DNA from: UBA8514 sp034933685
Lineage (GTDB): Bacteria > Bacillota > Clostridia > Lachnospirales > Anaerotignaceae
Direction of reading: 5' to 3'
Assembly (NCBI GenBank): GCA_034933685.1
Contig: JAYFNB010000017.1
Coordinates: forward strand, 62,001-126,000
Length of the DNA: 64,000 bases
The notes under the pieces are model-generated. The model saw nothing but the letters and a program-made list of their open reading frames with translations. It did not search any database and was not told the origin of the DNA. How positions within the stretch are numbered: position 1 is the stretch's first letter; the number at the start of each line of letters is the position of its first letter. Below, in pieces: positions 25,767 through 34,385 of the stretch. The position numbers and the translations under genes were made by a program.

Positions 25767-26834
25767 TTGGCAGGTAGTGATTCCAAAACCGAAAAAGCAT
25801 CGCCCAAACGACGGAAGGACGAGCGAAAAAAAGGTAATGTATTAATGAGCAAGGACGTTATTGCCATTGTTTCAATAATAGGTATGTTTTTTTGCCTCAA
25901 AATTATTTTTCCGTATATGGTAGATACCTTAAAACAGGTTATTAATACTTTTTTTGATTTAGCGGCAGTTAAAACGGAAATGACAGAAGATATGCTTAAA
26001 GACATAACAAGGGAACTTATTTTAGCATTTCTGAAAATTGGATTTCCTTTACTTATAGCTTCTGGGTTTTTGGCAACAGCAGCAACAGTTGCCCAAACAA
26101 AGCCGATGTTTGTTACCGATAGCTTAAAGCCTAAGTTTAACAGGCTTAATCCTATTGAAGGTTTCAAGAGGCTGTTTTCAGCTAAAAGTGCATTTGATGT
26201 AATAAAAGGTACGGTTAAAATAACTATTTTGTTAGTTATTTTATACAAATTTGTTTCAAATAGTATTCTGGACATATCCCGAACTCTAGACATGGACTTA
26301 TATTCATCTATAATTGTATTTTTGAACTTGATTATGAGTTTGGTCTTTAAGGTTGCCTTAGCCTTTTTGGTAATAGCTGTATTCGATTTTGGTTTCCAGT
26401 GGTGGGAATATGAAAGACAAATTAAAATGTCTAAGCATGAAATGAAAGAAGAATACAAGCAAATGGAAGGTGACCCTCAAATTAAGGGAAAAATTAGGAA
26501 CCTGCAAAGAAAGATGGCAATGGCAAGAATGATGCAGGAAGTTCCAAGTGCAGATGTGGTTATTAAAAACCCTACACATTTTGCAGTGGCACTAAAATAT
26601 GATTCTGAGAAAAGCTCTGCGCCTGTGCTAATTGCAAAGGGGCAGGATTACATGGCTCTGCGTATTATTAAAATGGCAGAAGAAAATGATGTTGTTGTTA
26701 TTGAAAATAAGCCGCTGGCAAGGGCAATTTATGCAACCACCGATTTAAACAGAGAAATACCACAAGAGTTTTATGGTACAATAGCCGAGATTCTTGTTTA
26801 TGTATATAAATTGAAACAAAAGATGTTATTATAG
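25767..26834 (+). CDS. flhB: Flagellar export switch protein FlhB
   Basis: This 355-residue protein has four membrane segments in residues 30-210 and a cytoplasmic domain with the autocleavage site NPTH at residues 268-271. Cleavage, together with FliK, changes export from hook to filament substrates. The N-terminal region has KTEKASPKRRKDERKKGNV, typical of the family. Start at TTG 25767, 8 bases after AAAGGGGG; the nearby ATG is out of frame. A separate FlhB C-terminus-like gene lies at 54031. Confidence 0.93.
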   Translation: MAGSDSKTEKASPKRRKDERKKGNVLMSKDVIAIVSIIGMFFCLKIIFPYMVDTLKQVINTFFDLAAVKTEMTEDMLKDITRELILAFLKIGFPLLIASGFLATAATVAQTKPMFVTDSLKPKFNRLNPIEGFKRLFSAKSAFDVIKGTVKITILLVILYKFVSNSILDISRTLDMDLYSSIIVFLNLIMSLVFKVALAFLVIAVFDFGFQWWEYERQIKMSKHEMKEEYKQMEGDPQIKGKIRNLQRKMAMARMMQEVPSADVVIKNPTHFAVALKYDSEKSSAPVLIAKGQDYMALRIIKMAEENDVVVIENKPLARAIYATTDLNREIPQEFYGTIAEILVYVYKLKQKMLL

Positions 26835-26852
26835 TTAGAAATGGTGTGAAAT

Positions 26853-28913
26853 ATGAAAAGTCTTTTGAAAAATTCGGTATCATTGTTTGTAATACTCATT
26901 GTACTGCTTTTGTTTATACCTTTGAATACATTTTTACTGGATATTTTATTTATTGTAAATATATCAATTTCTTTAATAATTCTTTTAATTACAATGAATA
27001 TAAAGGAATCCTTGGAGTTTTCCATTTTCCCATCGTTGCTTTTAATTACTACACTGTTTCGATTGGGACTTAACATTTCATCAACAAGGCTTATTTTAAC
27101 ACGGCAGGGTGCGGCCGGTAAGGTAATTGAAGCATTTGGTACCTTTGTTTTGCAAGGAAACGTAGTTGTTGGTGTTATAATATTCCTTATTATAGTTTTG
27201 GTACAGTTCATTGTTATTTCTAAGGGTGCAGAACGTGTTGCAGAGGTTGCCGCAAGGTTTACTTTGGACGCTATGCCTGGAAAGCAGATGGCTATTGACG
27301 CTGACTTAAACTCTGGACTTATAACAGAACAAGATGCAAAAATAAGAAGATACAAAATACAAAAAGAAGCCGACTTCTACGGTGCTATGGATGGTGCTAC
27401 AAAGATTGTTAAAGGCGATGCCATAATGTCTATTATTATTACGGTAATCAATTTTATTGCCGGTGTAATTATAGGTGCGGTACAGTCTGGAATGTCTTTT
27501 GGGCAGGTACTTCAGGTATATTCCATTGCTACTATTGGTGATGGGTTGGTTTCACAGATACCAGCTCTTTTAATTTCCACAGCAACAGGTATGATTGTTA
27601 CACGCGCCGTTTCCGATGGAAGTTTAAGTGCCGATGTAACAGGGCAGTTTCTTGCCCAACCCCAGGCAATTATTATTGCCGGTGGACTGGTAGGAATACT
27701 TGGAATTATTCCTTCAACGCCAACGGTACCTTTGGTAATGACCTCTGCTATGCTGTTGGGTCTTGGCATGACGGCAAGCAGAAAGATGAAAGCAGCAGAA
27801 AGGCAAGGAGAAATTTCGGTTTCTATGCCTGAAACGGCGGCTGCACAACCAACAGAGGATGACTACTACAAGGATATAAATAACATTTATACTTTACTTA
27901 ATGTTGAACCAATAGAGATGGAGTTTGGTTACAGCCTAATTCCACTTGTGGATGAGGGCAGCGGCGGAAAGCTGATTAACCGTATTGTAATTTTTAGAAG
28001 ACAGTATGCACAGGATATGGGTCTGGTAATACCATCCATACGATTAAGGGATAGTGCTTCCCTTAACACAAACCAGTATACAATTAAAATTAAGGGTGAA
28101 GTAATTGCCAGCGGAGAAATTTTGGTGGACTATTATCTGGCGCTTGAGCCAACTTCACCTGCTGGTGAAATTGACGGTATAGAAACAATTGAGCCGGCAT
28201 ACGGAATACCAAGCAAATGGATTTCACCGGAAAACAAGGAGTTAGCAGAAATTTACGGCTACACTGTAATAGACCCGCTTTCCGTTATGCTTACCCATAT
28301 GTCTGAAACTGTTTCAAGGCATGCTTACGAGCTGTTATCGAGGGCAGAAGTTGTTCAGTTAATAGAAAATGTTAAGAAATATGCGCCAGAGTTGGTGCAA
28401 GAGGCTTTTCCTAATATTGTTACATATGCAGTTTTTCAAAGAATTTTATCCAATCTTTTAAAAGAAGGTATTCCAATAAAGGATATGGTTACTATTATTG
28501 AAACAATAATTGATGCGTCCGCAGCAACAAGAGATGTGGATGCGATTACAGAACGCATAAGAGTTGCACTGAAACGTACTATAACAAGAAAGTTCTGTGA
28601 AAATGGACAGATGAAGGTAATAACTTTGGATGCAGAGCTGGAAAAAACCATTATTACAAGTATGTCTAAAAGTGAGCAGGGTATTTACTTATCCCTTAGC
28701 CCAGACATATTGCAGAATGTTTTGTCACAGCTTGCTGAAAACATTAAACGCTTTAACGAACTTTCCAATAAGCCAATAATTTTAACAAGTCACGTTATTC
28801 GTATCTATTTCTATAGGTTAATAGAGCAGTTTTACCCTAATATATATGTTCTTTCCTTTAACGAAATAGCCAATAATGTTCAAATTCAGGCTATAGGGAA
28901 TATTAGCAGCTAG
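26853..28913 (+). CDS. flhA: Flagellar export protein FlhA
   Basis: This 686-residue protein has eight membrane helices (residues about 10-300), the FHIPEP-family segment LDAMPGKQMAIDADL between them, and a large cytoplasmic domain (about 335-686) that docks chaperone-substrate complexes and forms the nonameric ring. Ribosome site is weak (GGTGTG). The next gene is fliA at 18 bases; flhF and flhG, expected here in many Firmicutes, are absent. Confidence 0.94.
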   Translation: MKSLLKNSVSLFVILIVLLLFIPLNTFLLDILFIVNISISLIILLITMNIKESLEFSIFPSLLLITTLFRLGLNISSTRLILTRQGAAGKVIEAFGTFVLQGNVVVGVIIFLIIVLVQFIVISKGAERVAEVAARFTLDAMPGKQMAIDADLNSGLITEQDAKIRRYKIQKEADFYGAMDGATKIVKGDAIMSIIITVINFIAGVIIGAVQSGMSFGQVLQVYSIATIGDGLVSQIPALLISTATGMIVTRAVSDGSLSADVTGQFLAQPQAIIIAGGLVGILGIIPSTPTVPLVMTSAMLLGLGMTASRKMKAAERQGEISVSMPETAAAQPTEDDYYKDINNIYTLLNVEPIEMEFGYSLIPLVDEGSGGKLINRIVIFRRQYAQDMGLVIPSIRLRDSASLNTNQYTIKIKGEVIASGEILVDYYLALEPTSPAGEIDGIETIEPAYGIPSKWISPENKELAEIYGYTVIDPLSVMLTHMSETVSRHAYELLSRAEVVQLIENVKKYAPELVQEAFPNIVTYAVFQRILSNLLKEGIPIKDMVTIIETIIDASAATRDVDAITERIRVALKRTITRKFCENGQMKVITLDAELEKTIITSMSKSEQGIYLSLSPDILQNVLSQLAENIKRFNELSNKPIILTSHVIRIYFYRLIEQFYPNIYVLSFNEIANNVQIQAIGNISS

Positions 28914-28931
28914 CATGGGAGAAATGATGAT

Positions 28932-29714
28932 ATGGACCGTAATGAAAAATACGTGGGCATAACAAATGAAGAACTATTCCGCATATATAAAGAAACGGGT
29001 GATATCAGCATTAAGCACGAGTTGGTGCTTAGATATGTGCATATTGTAAGAAGTGTTGCAATCCAAATGCGAGGGGTATACAATGAATTTGCACAGTTGG
29101 ATGACATTGTAAACGAAGGCGTATTGGCAATTATGGGTGCAATAGAAAAATTTGATATAGAGAAAAATATAAAGTTTGAAAGTTATATTTCTAAGCGCAT
29201 GAGAGGGCTAGTTATAGACATTGCAAGAAAAAATGACTGGGTATCAAGAAGCACAAGGAAGAATGCAAAAGATATTGACAAAGCTACAAATACACTTTTT
29301 ACTGAACTTGGCAGAATGCCTGAAGATAATGAAATTGCAGCATATCTTAATGTTCCTATGGAGAAATATCAGGATCATTTGGAAAAATCAAATGTAATGA
29401 GCGTACTCTCTTTTGAAATGCTTCTGCAGGAAGCAGGAGAAGGGCGAATGAGTGGACAGGTACTTAACTTGGACGTGGAAGGTATGCCAGAACACTGCCT
29501 TGACCGCACAGAGATGGAAGAAGAAATAAAAAAAGCACTAGGGAAGCTTAGAGAAAGAGAACAGCTTGTAGTTTCCCTGCATTATGTGCAGGAATTAAGC
29601 ATGAAGGAAATTGCAGTTGTGCTTGGCGTAAGTGAGCCAAGGATATCGCAGATGCACTCTAACGCTTTGCGAAAGCTTAGAATATATTTGCAAGAGGGAA
29701 ACGGTATTTTTTAG
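28932..29714 (+). CDS. fliA: Flagellar sigma factor sigma-28 (FliA/SigD)
   Basis: This 260-residue alternative sigma factor directs late flagellar, motility and chemotaxis promoters. Region 2 includes DDIVNEGVLAIMGAIEKFD and the -10 recognition helix near FESYISKRMRG. Region 3 is FTELGRMPEDNEIAAYL. Region 4 has the helix-turn-helix LSMKEIAVVLGVSEPRISQM. Its promoters are recognisable in this window (for example at 4377 and 40409), and its antagonist FlgM is at 42452. Confidence 0.94.
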   Translation: MDRNEKYVGITNEELFRIYKETGDISIKHELVLRYVHIVRSVAIQMRGVYNEFAQLDDIVNEGVLAIMGAIEKFDIEKNIKFESYISKRMRGLVIDIARKNDWVSRSTRKNAKDIDKATNTLFTELGRMPEDNEIAAYLNVPMEKYQDHLEKSNVMSVLSFEMLLQEAGEGRMSGQVLNLDVEGMPEHCLDRTEMEEEIKKALGKLREREQLVVSLHYVQELSMKEIAVVLGVSEPRISQMHSNALRKLRIYLQEGNGIF

Positions 29715-29724
29715 GAGGGGTAAC

Positions 29725-30474
29725 GTGTTTAAAGGATATTACACTTTAACATCCAGTATGCTTACACAAAATAAAAATATGGACGTTATAAGCAACAATT
29801 TAACAAATATGTCCACACCTGGTTATAAAAAGGAACAATTTGTTTCAGGCACATTTAAAGAAGTGCTGTATTCTCAGTCTGCAAACAATGTTTCAGGTGC
29901 AATTAACCAGAATATTGGTAGCGTATCTATGATTTCAGCACCCTATGAAACGGTTACAAATTTTGAAGATGGTGCATGGGATGAAACAGGCGGCAATCTT
30001 GATTTTGCAATTAAGGGCAAAGGCTTTTTTAAAATTGAAGGTGAAGATGGAGTTAAATATACCAGAAATGGTTCATTTATAATTGATGATGAGGGTTATT
30101 TAGCACTTCAGGGACAAGGTCGTGTTGCAGGCAAAAATGGTGAAATATATATGCCTACAGATAGTATTAATGTAGATTACGAAGGAAATATTATCGGAAA
30201 CAACGGGCAGATACTTGGAACCATTGATGTTGTGGATTTTGCAGACTACACACAGCTTGCAAAGGCTGGCGAAGGCGTATTTACTACTGGTGCAGAAGAA
30301 ATTCCTATGCAGTCAAGTTTAGTATGGAAAACCGTGGAAACCTCTAACGTAAGTGCATTGGACGAAATGACAGCAATGTTAAGCAGTCAACGTGTGTTGC
30401 AAAGTGCAGCACAGGTGCTGAAAATGTATGACCAGCTAGCAAGTAAGGCAGCAACAGAGATAGGCAGGGTATAA
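29725..30474 (+). CDS. Flagellar rod protein, FlgF/FlgG family (FlhO-like)
   Basis: This 249-residue axial rod protein has the N-terminal NMDVISNNLTNMSTPGYKK motif, the central NLDFAIKGKGFFKI and YTRNGSFIIDDEGYL motifs and the C-terminal LSSQRVLQSAAQVLKM helix. A second copy follows, as in the flhO-flhP pair of Bacillus. Start at GTG 29725 after AGGAGGGG; the frame runs 31 codons further upstream into fliA but without support. Which of the pair is proximal or distal rod is not clear. Confidence 0.87.
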   Translation: MFKGYYTLTSSMLTQNKNMDVISNNLTNMSTPGYKKEQFVSGTFKEVLYSQSANNVSGAINQNIGSVSMISAPYETVTNFEDGAWDETGGNLDFAIKGKGFFKIEGEDGVKYTRNGSFIIDDEGYLALQGQGRVAGKNGEIYMPTDSINVDYEGNIIGNNGQILGTIDVVDFADYTQLAKAGEGVFTTGAEEIPMQSSLVWKTVETSNVSALDEMTAMLSSQRVLQSAAQVLKMYDQLASKAATEIGRV

Positions 30475-30581
30475 GTGAAAAAGGCGGCAAAAATTAAAAT
30501 TATTTTGGGATATTTGTATTTTTATGGTATAATTGTAAGTAAGTAGTTTTGTTTAAAATTGCGATGAACGGAGGGCTTTTT

Positions 30582-31286
30582 ATGAATTTATCATTTTACT
30601 CTGCATCTGTTGGTGCTACGGCTCAGCAGTCAAAGTTGGATGTTATAGCAAACAATTTTGCAAATATAAATACCGAAGGTTACAAAACGAAAAATGCAAC
30701 ATTTTCCGATTTATTGTACACAACAACACAAGGAGCACAGGGCGACGCGGTTGAACGAGGCAGCGGAACAAGACTGGACAACACCTATAGTATTTTTGAA
30801 GCAGGAGATTATATAGACACGGATTCAAAGTTGGATTTTTATATTAATGGAAGAGGTTTTTTTGCCTTAAAGAACCCTGCAACTGAAGAAATTGTATATA
30901 CAAGAAATGGAAATTTTTCTATGGCACAAATGGGTGAGGATTTTTATCTTACTTCTGGCGACGGATATTTTGTTTTGGATGAGAATGGAAACAACATAAG
31001 ATTGAATGATTTGGCAGATGATGAAATAAAGCCGGCAGTATATGATTTTGGAGTTTTGGATGGAATTAGCAGTGTTGGGGATAGCAACTATGCACCAACG
31101 CAAAGAAATGGTGAAGCAGTTTTAAGCGACGTTGGCATAATGCAGAAAAGGCTTGAAAGTTCCAACGTGGATATAAGCAAGGAAATGACGAAGGTTATTG
31201 AAGCACAAAGAGCATATCAGTATGCACTTAGAATGGTTCAGACCTCCGATGAAATACAAACTACAATTAACAGTTTACGTGCATAG
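30582..31286 (+). CDS. Flagellar rod protein, FlgF/FlgG family (FlhP-like)
   Basis: This 234-residue rod protein is the second of a tandem pair. It has KLDVIANNFANINTEGYKTK near the N-terminus, the central KLDFYINGRGFFAL and YTRNGNFSM motifs, and the C-terminal EMTKVIEAQRAYQYALRMV helix. Start at ATG 30582 after GGAGGG. The 100-base gap before it is larger than elsewhere in the operon and has a TATAAT-like box near 30528, so an internal promoter is possible. Confidence 0.87.
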   Translation: MNLSFYSASVGATAQQSKLDVIANNFANINTEGYKTKNATFSDLLYTTTQGAQGDAVERGSGTRLDNTYSIFEAGDYIDTDSKLDFYINGRGFFALKNPATEEIVYTRNGNFSMAQMGEDFYLTSGDGYFVLDENGNNIRLNDLADDEIKPAVYDFGVLDGISSVGDSNYAPTQRNGEAVLSDVGIMQKRLESSNVDISKEMTKVIEAQRAYQYALRMVQTSDEIQTTINSLRA

Positions 31287-31340
31287 TTTAGAGATTTTTT
31301 TACTGGTATAGCCTTATAAAATATTTAGAGGGATGATGTT

Positions 31341-31967
31341 GTGGAAATTAAAAGTTACGATGAAATGAATAAGGATGAAATAGATGTTTTTAGAGAGATA
31401 GGAAGTATTGGCACAGGCAATGCGGCAACAGCACTTTCAAGTACATTGTCTGCTAAAGTTACTATGTCACTTCCAGAGGTAAACATTATAGACTATAGCA
31501 CAGTAAGTGCATTTTTGGGTGGACCTGAAAAAATAATTGCCGCAGTGTTGGTGCATATTACTGGAGATATTGAAGGTATTATGCTTTATCTTCTGGATTT
31601 AAACTTTATTAACTTTGTTTTAGAAAAACTTAATTTGGAACGCATTGAAACCTATGAAGACTTAACAGATTTGGACAAGTCTGCTATTTCAGAAGTTAGC
31701 AATATAATTATTTCGTCTTATGCAAGCGCAGTATCTCAACTGGCAGGTATAAATACAAGGCTATCTGTGCCGGCTATGGCAATTAACATGCTAGGTGGAA
31801 TTATGTCTGTGCCAATGAGTGAATATGGTTATGTAACAGACAAAATGATGATGATAGGTGGAAATTTTATTTACGAAAATCAAGAAATGACTAGCAACCT
31901 TCTTATGTTGCCTGATATAAAATCTTTAAACTTTTTGCTGAAGAAATTGGGTGTTATTTGTGATTAG
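31341..31967 (+). CDS. cheC: CheY-P phosphatase CheC
   Basis: This 208-residue protein is related to the N-terminal part of FliY and hydrolyses CheY-P, stimulated by CheD. The second phosphatase motif is intact (SAISEVSN, then 22 residues, then P). The first has D-x3-E but Ser replaces the catalytic Asn (DVFREIGS), so it is probably inactive. The start is GTG 31341 after GAGGGATG. cheD overlaps its end, which links the adaptation pair. Confidence 0.92.
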   Translation: MEIKSYDEMNKDEIDVFREIGSIGTGNAATALSSTLSAKVTMSLPEVNIIDYSTVSAFLGGPEKIIAAVLVHITGDIEGIMLYLLDLNFINFVLEKLNLERIETYEDLTDLDKSAISEVSNIIISSYASAVSQLAGINTRLSVPAMAINMLGGIMSVPMSEYGYVTDKMMMIGGNFIYENQEMTSNLLMLPDIKSLNFLLKKLGVICD

Positions 31968-32442
31968 TAACATAGTTGTTGGTATTGCAGATATGAAAAT
32001 GGCCAGAAATGAAGGTGTTCTTGTAACGTACGCATTAGGTTCATGCATTGGAATTTGTTTATACGACCCTGTTGTTAAACTTGCGGCGATGATACATATT
32101 ATGCTACCGGTTAAACTTGAAAATTCCAACGATAATGTTTTTAAATTTGCAGATACAGGTATACCTGAAACCCTTAGAAAAATGGAGATTTTTGGAGCGA
32201 TGCGCAACCGGATTGTTGCAAAAATTGCTGGTGGAGCAAGGATGTTCGATATTCCAGGAAACGGAAGCTTGGGAAATATTGGAACGAGGAACATTGAAAG
32301 TGTAAAGCAAACTTTGCGTGCACAAGGAATTCGTATTTTAAAGGAAGACGTGGGTGCTAATTATGCGCGAACCTTGTATTTTGATTGCAAAACAGGAAAC
32401 GGTGTTATTAAATCTTACGGAAGAAATGAGATAATTTTGTAA
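31951..32442 (+). CDS. cheD: Chemoreceptor glutamine deamidase CheD
   Basis: This 163-residue enzyme deamidates receptor glutamines and binds CheC. The catalytic Cys is in YALGSCIGICLYDP and the His in MIHIMLP, followed by the conserved GGARMF. The gene overlaps cheC by 17 bases. The start is GTG 31951 or the in-frame GTG 31960; both lack a strong ribosome site, which fits translational coupling. Confidence 0.92.
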   Translation: MLFVISNIVVGIADMKMARNEGVLVTYALGSCIGICLYDPVVKLAAMIHIMLPVKLENSNDNVFKFADTGIPETLRKMEIFGAMRNRIVAKIAGGARMFDIPGNGSLGNIGTRNIESVKQTLRAQGIRILKEDVGANYARTLYFDCKTGNGVIKSYGRNEIIL

Positions 32443-32484
32443 GTGCATATTAAAAAAATTAGTACCAACTGAGGGGGATATAAT

Positions 32485-33411
32485 ATGAAGAAGACTGAAA
32501 AAGGTGGAATTTTACTAGAATCTGGCACCAACGAAATGGAAATTATGGAGTTTAAAATAAACGGCAATCTTTATGGAATTAACGTAGTTAAGGTTCGTGA
32601 AATTATGATTGCGGCACCTGTTACTCCTATGCCTCATTCTCACCCTGTAGTTGAGGGTATGTTTAAACCACGTGACCAGGTTTTGACTGTTGTAAATTTG
32701 CCAAAATACCTTTATACAGATAAAGCCGATGTTGGTGAAAAAGATTTATTCATTATAACAAATTTTAATAGCATGTACATTGCATTTAGGGTGCACAGTG
32801 TAGAAGGTATCGTTCGCCTTTCATGGGAAGACATTCAAAAACCGGATAAAACCATAAGCAAAGGGCAGGAAGGAGTTGCAACTGGCATTACACAAATTAA
32901 TGGACAGTTGGTAACAATACTGGATTTTGAAAAGATTGTTGCAGAAATTTCACCATCAACAGGCATTCAGGTTGCAGATGTTGAAAAAATGGGTGAAAGA
33001 CGTCAAAATGATACCCCTATTCTAATTGCCGAAGATTCTATTTTGCTAGCTAATATTATTACTGAGTCTTTGCACAAAGCTGGCTTTAGCAATATAATTA
33101 AGTTTGATAACGGTCAGGAAGCATGGAATTTTCTTGAATCTATAGAGAAAGAAAAAAATGTTAAAGAGAAGGTTTCTCTTATTATAACAGATATTGAAAT
33201 GCCAAAGATGGATGGACATCGTTTAACGAAGCTTATTAAAACTAACATTAATTTGAAGAAACTTCCTGTTATTATTTTCTCATCCATGATAAACGGAGAA
33301 ATGTATATAAAAGGTAAACAGCTTGGTGCTGATGAACAAATTACTAAGCCAGAAATACATAGGCTTGTGGAGGTTATTGACTACCTTCTTGGTAGACATG
33401 ACCAAATGTAA
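32485..33411 (+). CDS. cheV: Chemotaxis coupling protein CheV
   Basis: This 308-residue adaptor fuses a CheW-like domain (residues about 15-160, with YGINVVKVREIM) to a C-terminal receiver (about 170-305). The receiver residues are complete: AEDS, the phosphoacceptor in TDIEMPKMDG, Ser in FSS and Lys in TKPE. CheV couples receptors to CheA and provides phosphorylation-dependent adaptation. It closes the operon; a terminator follows. Start at ATG after GAGGGGG. Confidence 0.93.
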   Translation: MKKTEKGGILLESGTNEMEIMEFKINGNLYGINVVKVREIMIAAPVTPMPHSHPVVEGMFKPRDQVLTVVNLPKYLYTDKADVGEKDLFIITNFNSMYIAFRVHSVEGIVRLSWEDIQKPDKTISKGQEGVATGITQINGQLVTILDFEKIVAEISPSTGIQVADVEKMGERRQNDTPILIAEDSILLANIITESLHKAGFSNIIKFDNGQEAWNFLESIEKEKNVKEKVSLIITDIEMPKMDGHRLTKLIKTNINLKKLPVIIFSSMINGEMYIKGKQLGADEQITKPEIHRLVEVIDYLLGRHDQM

Positions 33412-33496
33412 AAGAAAAATAGCAATTGCTACAGGAAAAGGAAAAAGCTAATGGTAGTATTTTAAAGTAGATCGTTATATCATATAATAATTAATA

Positions 33497-33540
33497 AAAC
33501 CGCCATACTAACTGTAAAAAGTTAACATGGCGGTTTTTAT
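33497..33540. terminator. Bidirectional terminator between cheV and the fliT-like gene
   Basis: AAACCGCCAT and ATGGCGGTTT form a perfect outer stem with an inner GTTAAC-type pairing. T-rich tracts lie on both sides, so it can serve the plus-strand operon and the minus-strand fliD operon. Confidence 0.8.
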
Positions 33541-33548
33541 ATTGCAAA

Positions 33549-33947
33549 CTATTTTTGATAAAACGACTTGTCACCGCAAATTTTTTTGCTCATCACTTTG
33601 TCTATGGCAACTAATTTTTCATTGGCACTTTTGCAATCCATAAAAGATGAATATATTCTTAGTTCCTCATCAGCATTGTCATCAGGTATTTTAACGCCTT
33701 TTTGCATCAAGTATCTTACACGTTCTTCTTTTTTTGGTTCAAGAGCCTCAACAAGCTGCCCACGCAAGTAATTTATTTCCTCAATTTCTAACAGAATGTC
33801 TGTACGCATGTTCATCAAGATTTCAAAAGAAACCATATCATTACGGTTAATACAATCTGCCATTTGTTGGGTTGTGTCAAGCAATTCACTTATTTTATTA
33901 TATTTTTTACGCAGATTCACCGCAATATCTAACATTTCTTTATCCAT
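33549..33947 (-). CDS. FliT-like flagellar chaperone (by synteny)
   Basis: This 132-residue all-helical, charged protein is the third gene of fliD-fliS-x. It has no motif I can name, but its size, helical content and place after fliS match FliT, the export chaperone of the filament cap FliD. Start at ATG with a GGGAGAT ribosome site. The assignment rests mainly on position. Confidence 0.6.
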   Translation of the reverse strand: MDKEMLDIAVNLRKKYNKISELLDTTQQMADCINRNDMVSFEILMNMRTDILLEIEEINYLRGQLVEALEPKKEERVRYLMQKGVKIPDDNADEELRIYSSFMDCKSANEKLVAIDKVMSKKICGDKSFYQK

Positions 33948-33973
33948 GGTAAAACATCTCCCAAATCAATTAA

Positions 33974-34351
33974 TTATTGTTTTCCTACGGTGATTTTGTC
34001 TGCTTCTTTAAAGCTATTTCTTAAGTTTAAAATTAAAGGACGAATTTCAGCAATAAGCTGGGCATTCCTTCCAGCTTTAATTCTTACAAGCTGGTAAAGA
34101 AAAAAGTCATAAAGTCTTTTTAACTCTGCGCTAATAGGGTAGCTTTTATCAAGGGTTGCATTAAGATATTTTATTATGTCGGCAGTTCTGTCAACAGAGG
34201 CCTCAAATGTTGCATAATCCTTGGTATTTAAAGCAAGCTCACTTCTGCTTAATCTTTTTAACGCTTCGTCATATAAAAGAATAAGCATTTCTCCCGAGGT
34301 CATAGTGGTTACGGATTGCTGCTTATACTGCTGATAACCGTAGTTATTCAT
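33974..34351 (-). CDS. fliS: Flagellin export chaperone FliS
   Basis: This 125-residue helical protein begins with the family pattern YGYQQYKQQSVTTMTSGEML and LLYDEALKRL, which are diagnostic for FliS. FliS binds flagellin C-termini and, in Bacillus, FliW/flagellin status. It follows fliD by 34 bases and is probably co-transcribed. Confidence 0.92.
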   Translation of the reverse strand: MNNYGYQQYKQQSVTTMTSGEMLILLYDEALKRLSRSELALNTKDYATFEASVDRTADIIKYLNATLDKSYPISAELKRLYDFFLYQLVRIKAGRNAQLIAEIRPLILNLRNSFKEADKITVGKQ

Positions 34352-34385
34352 ATTTTATAATCCAACCTTTCAAGTTTACTGATTT

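Noticed and set aside
25610..26458. Minus-strand open frame of 282 codons across fliR and flhB
   Set aside because: It is antisense to two well-supported genes and lacks a credible start.
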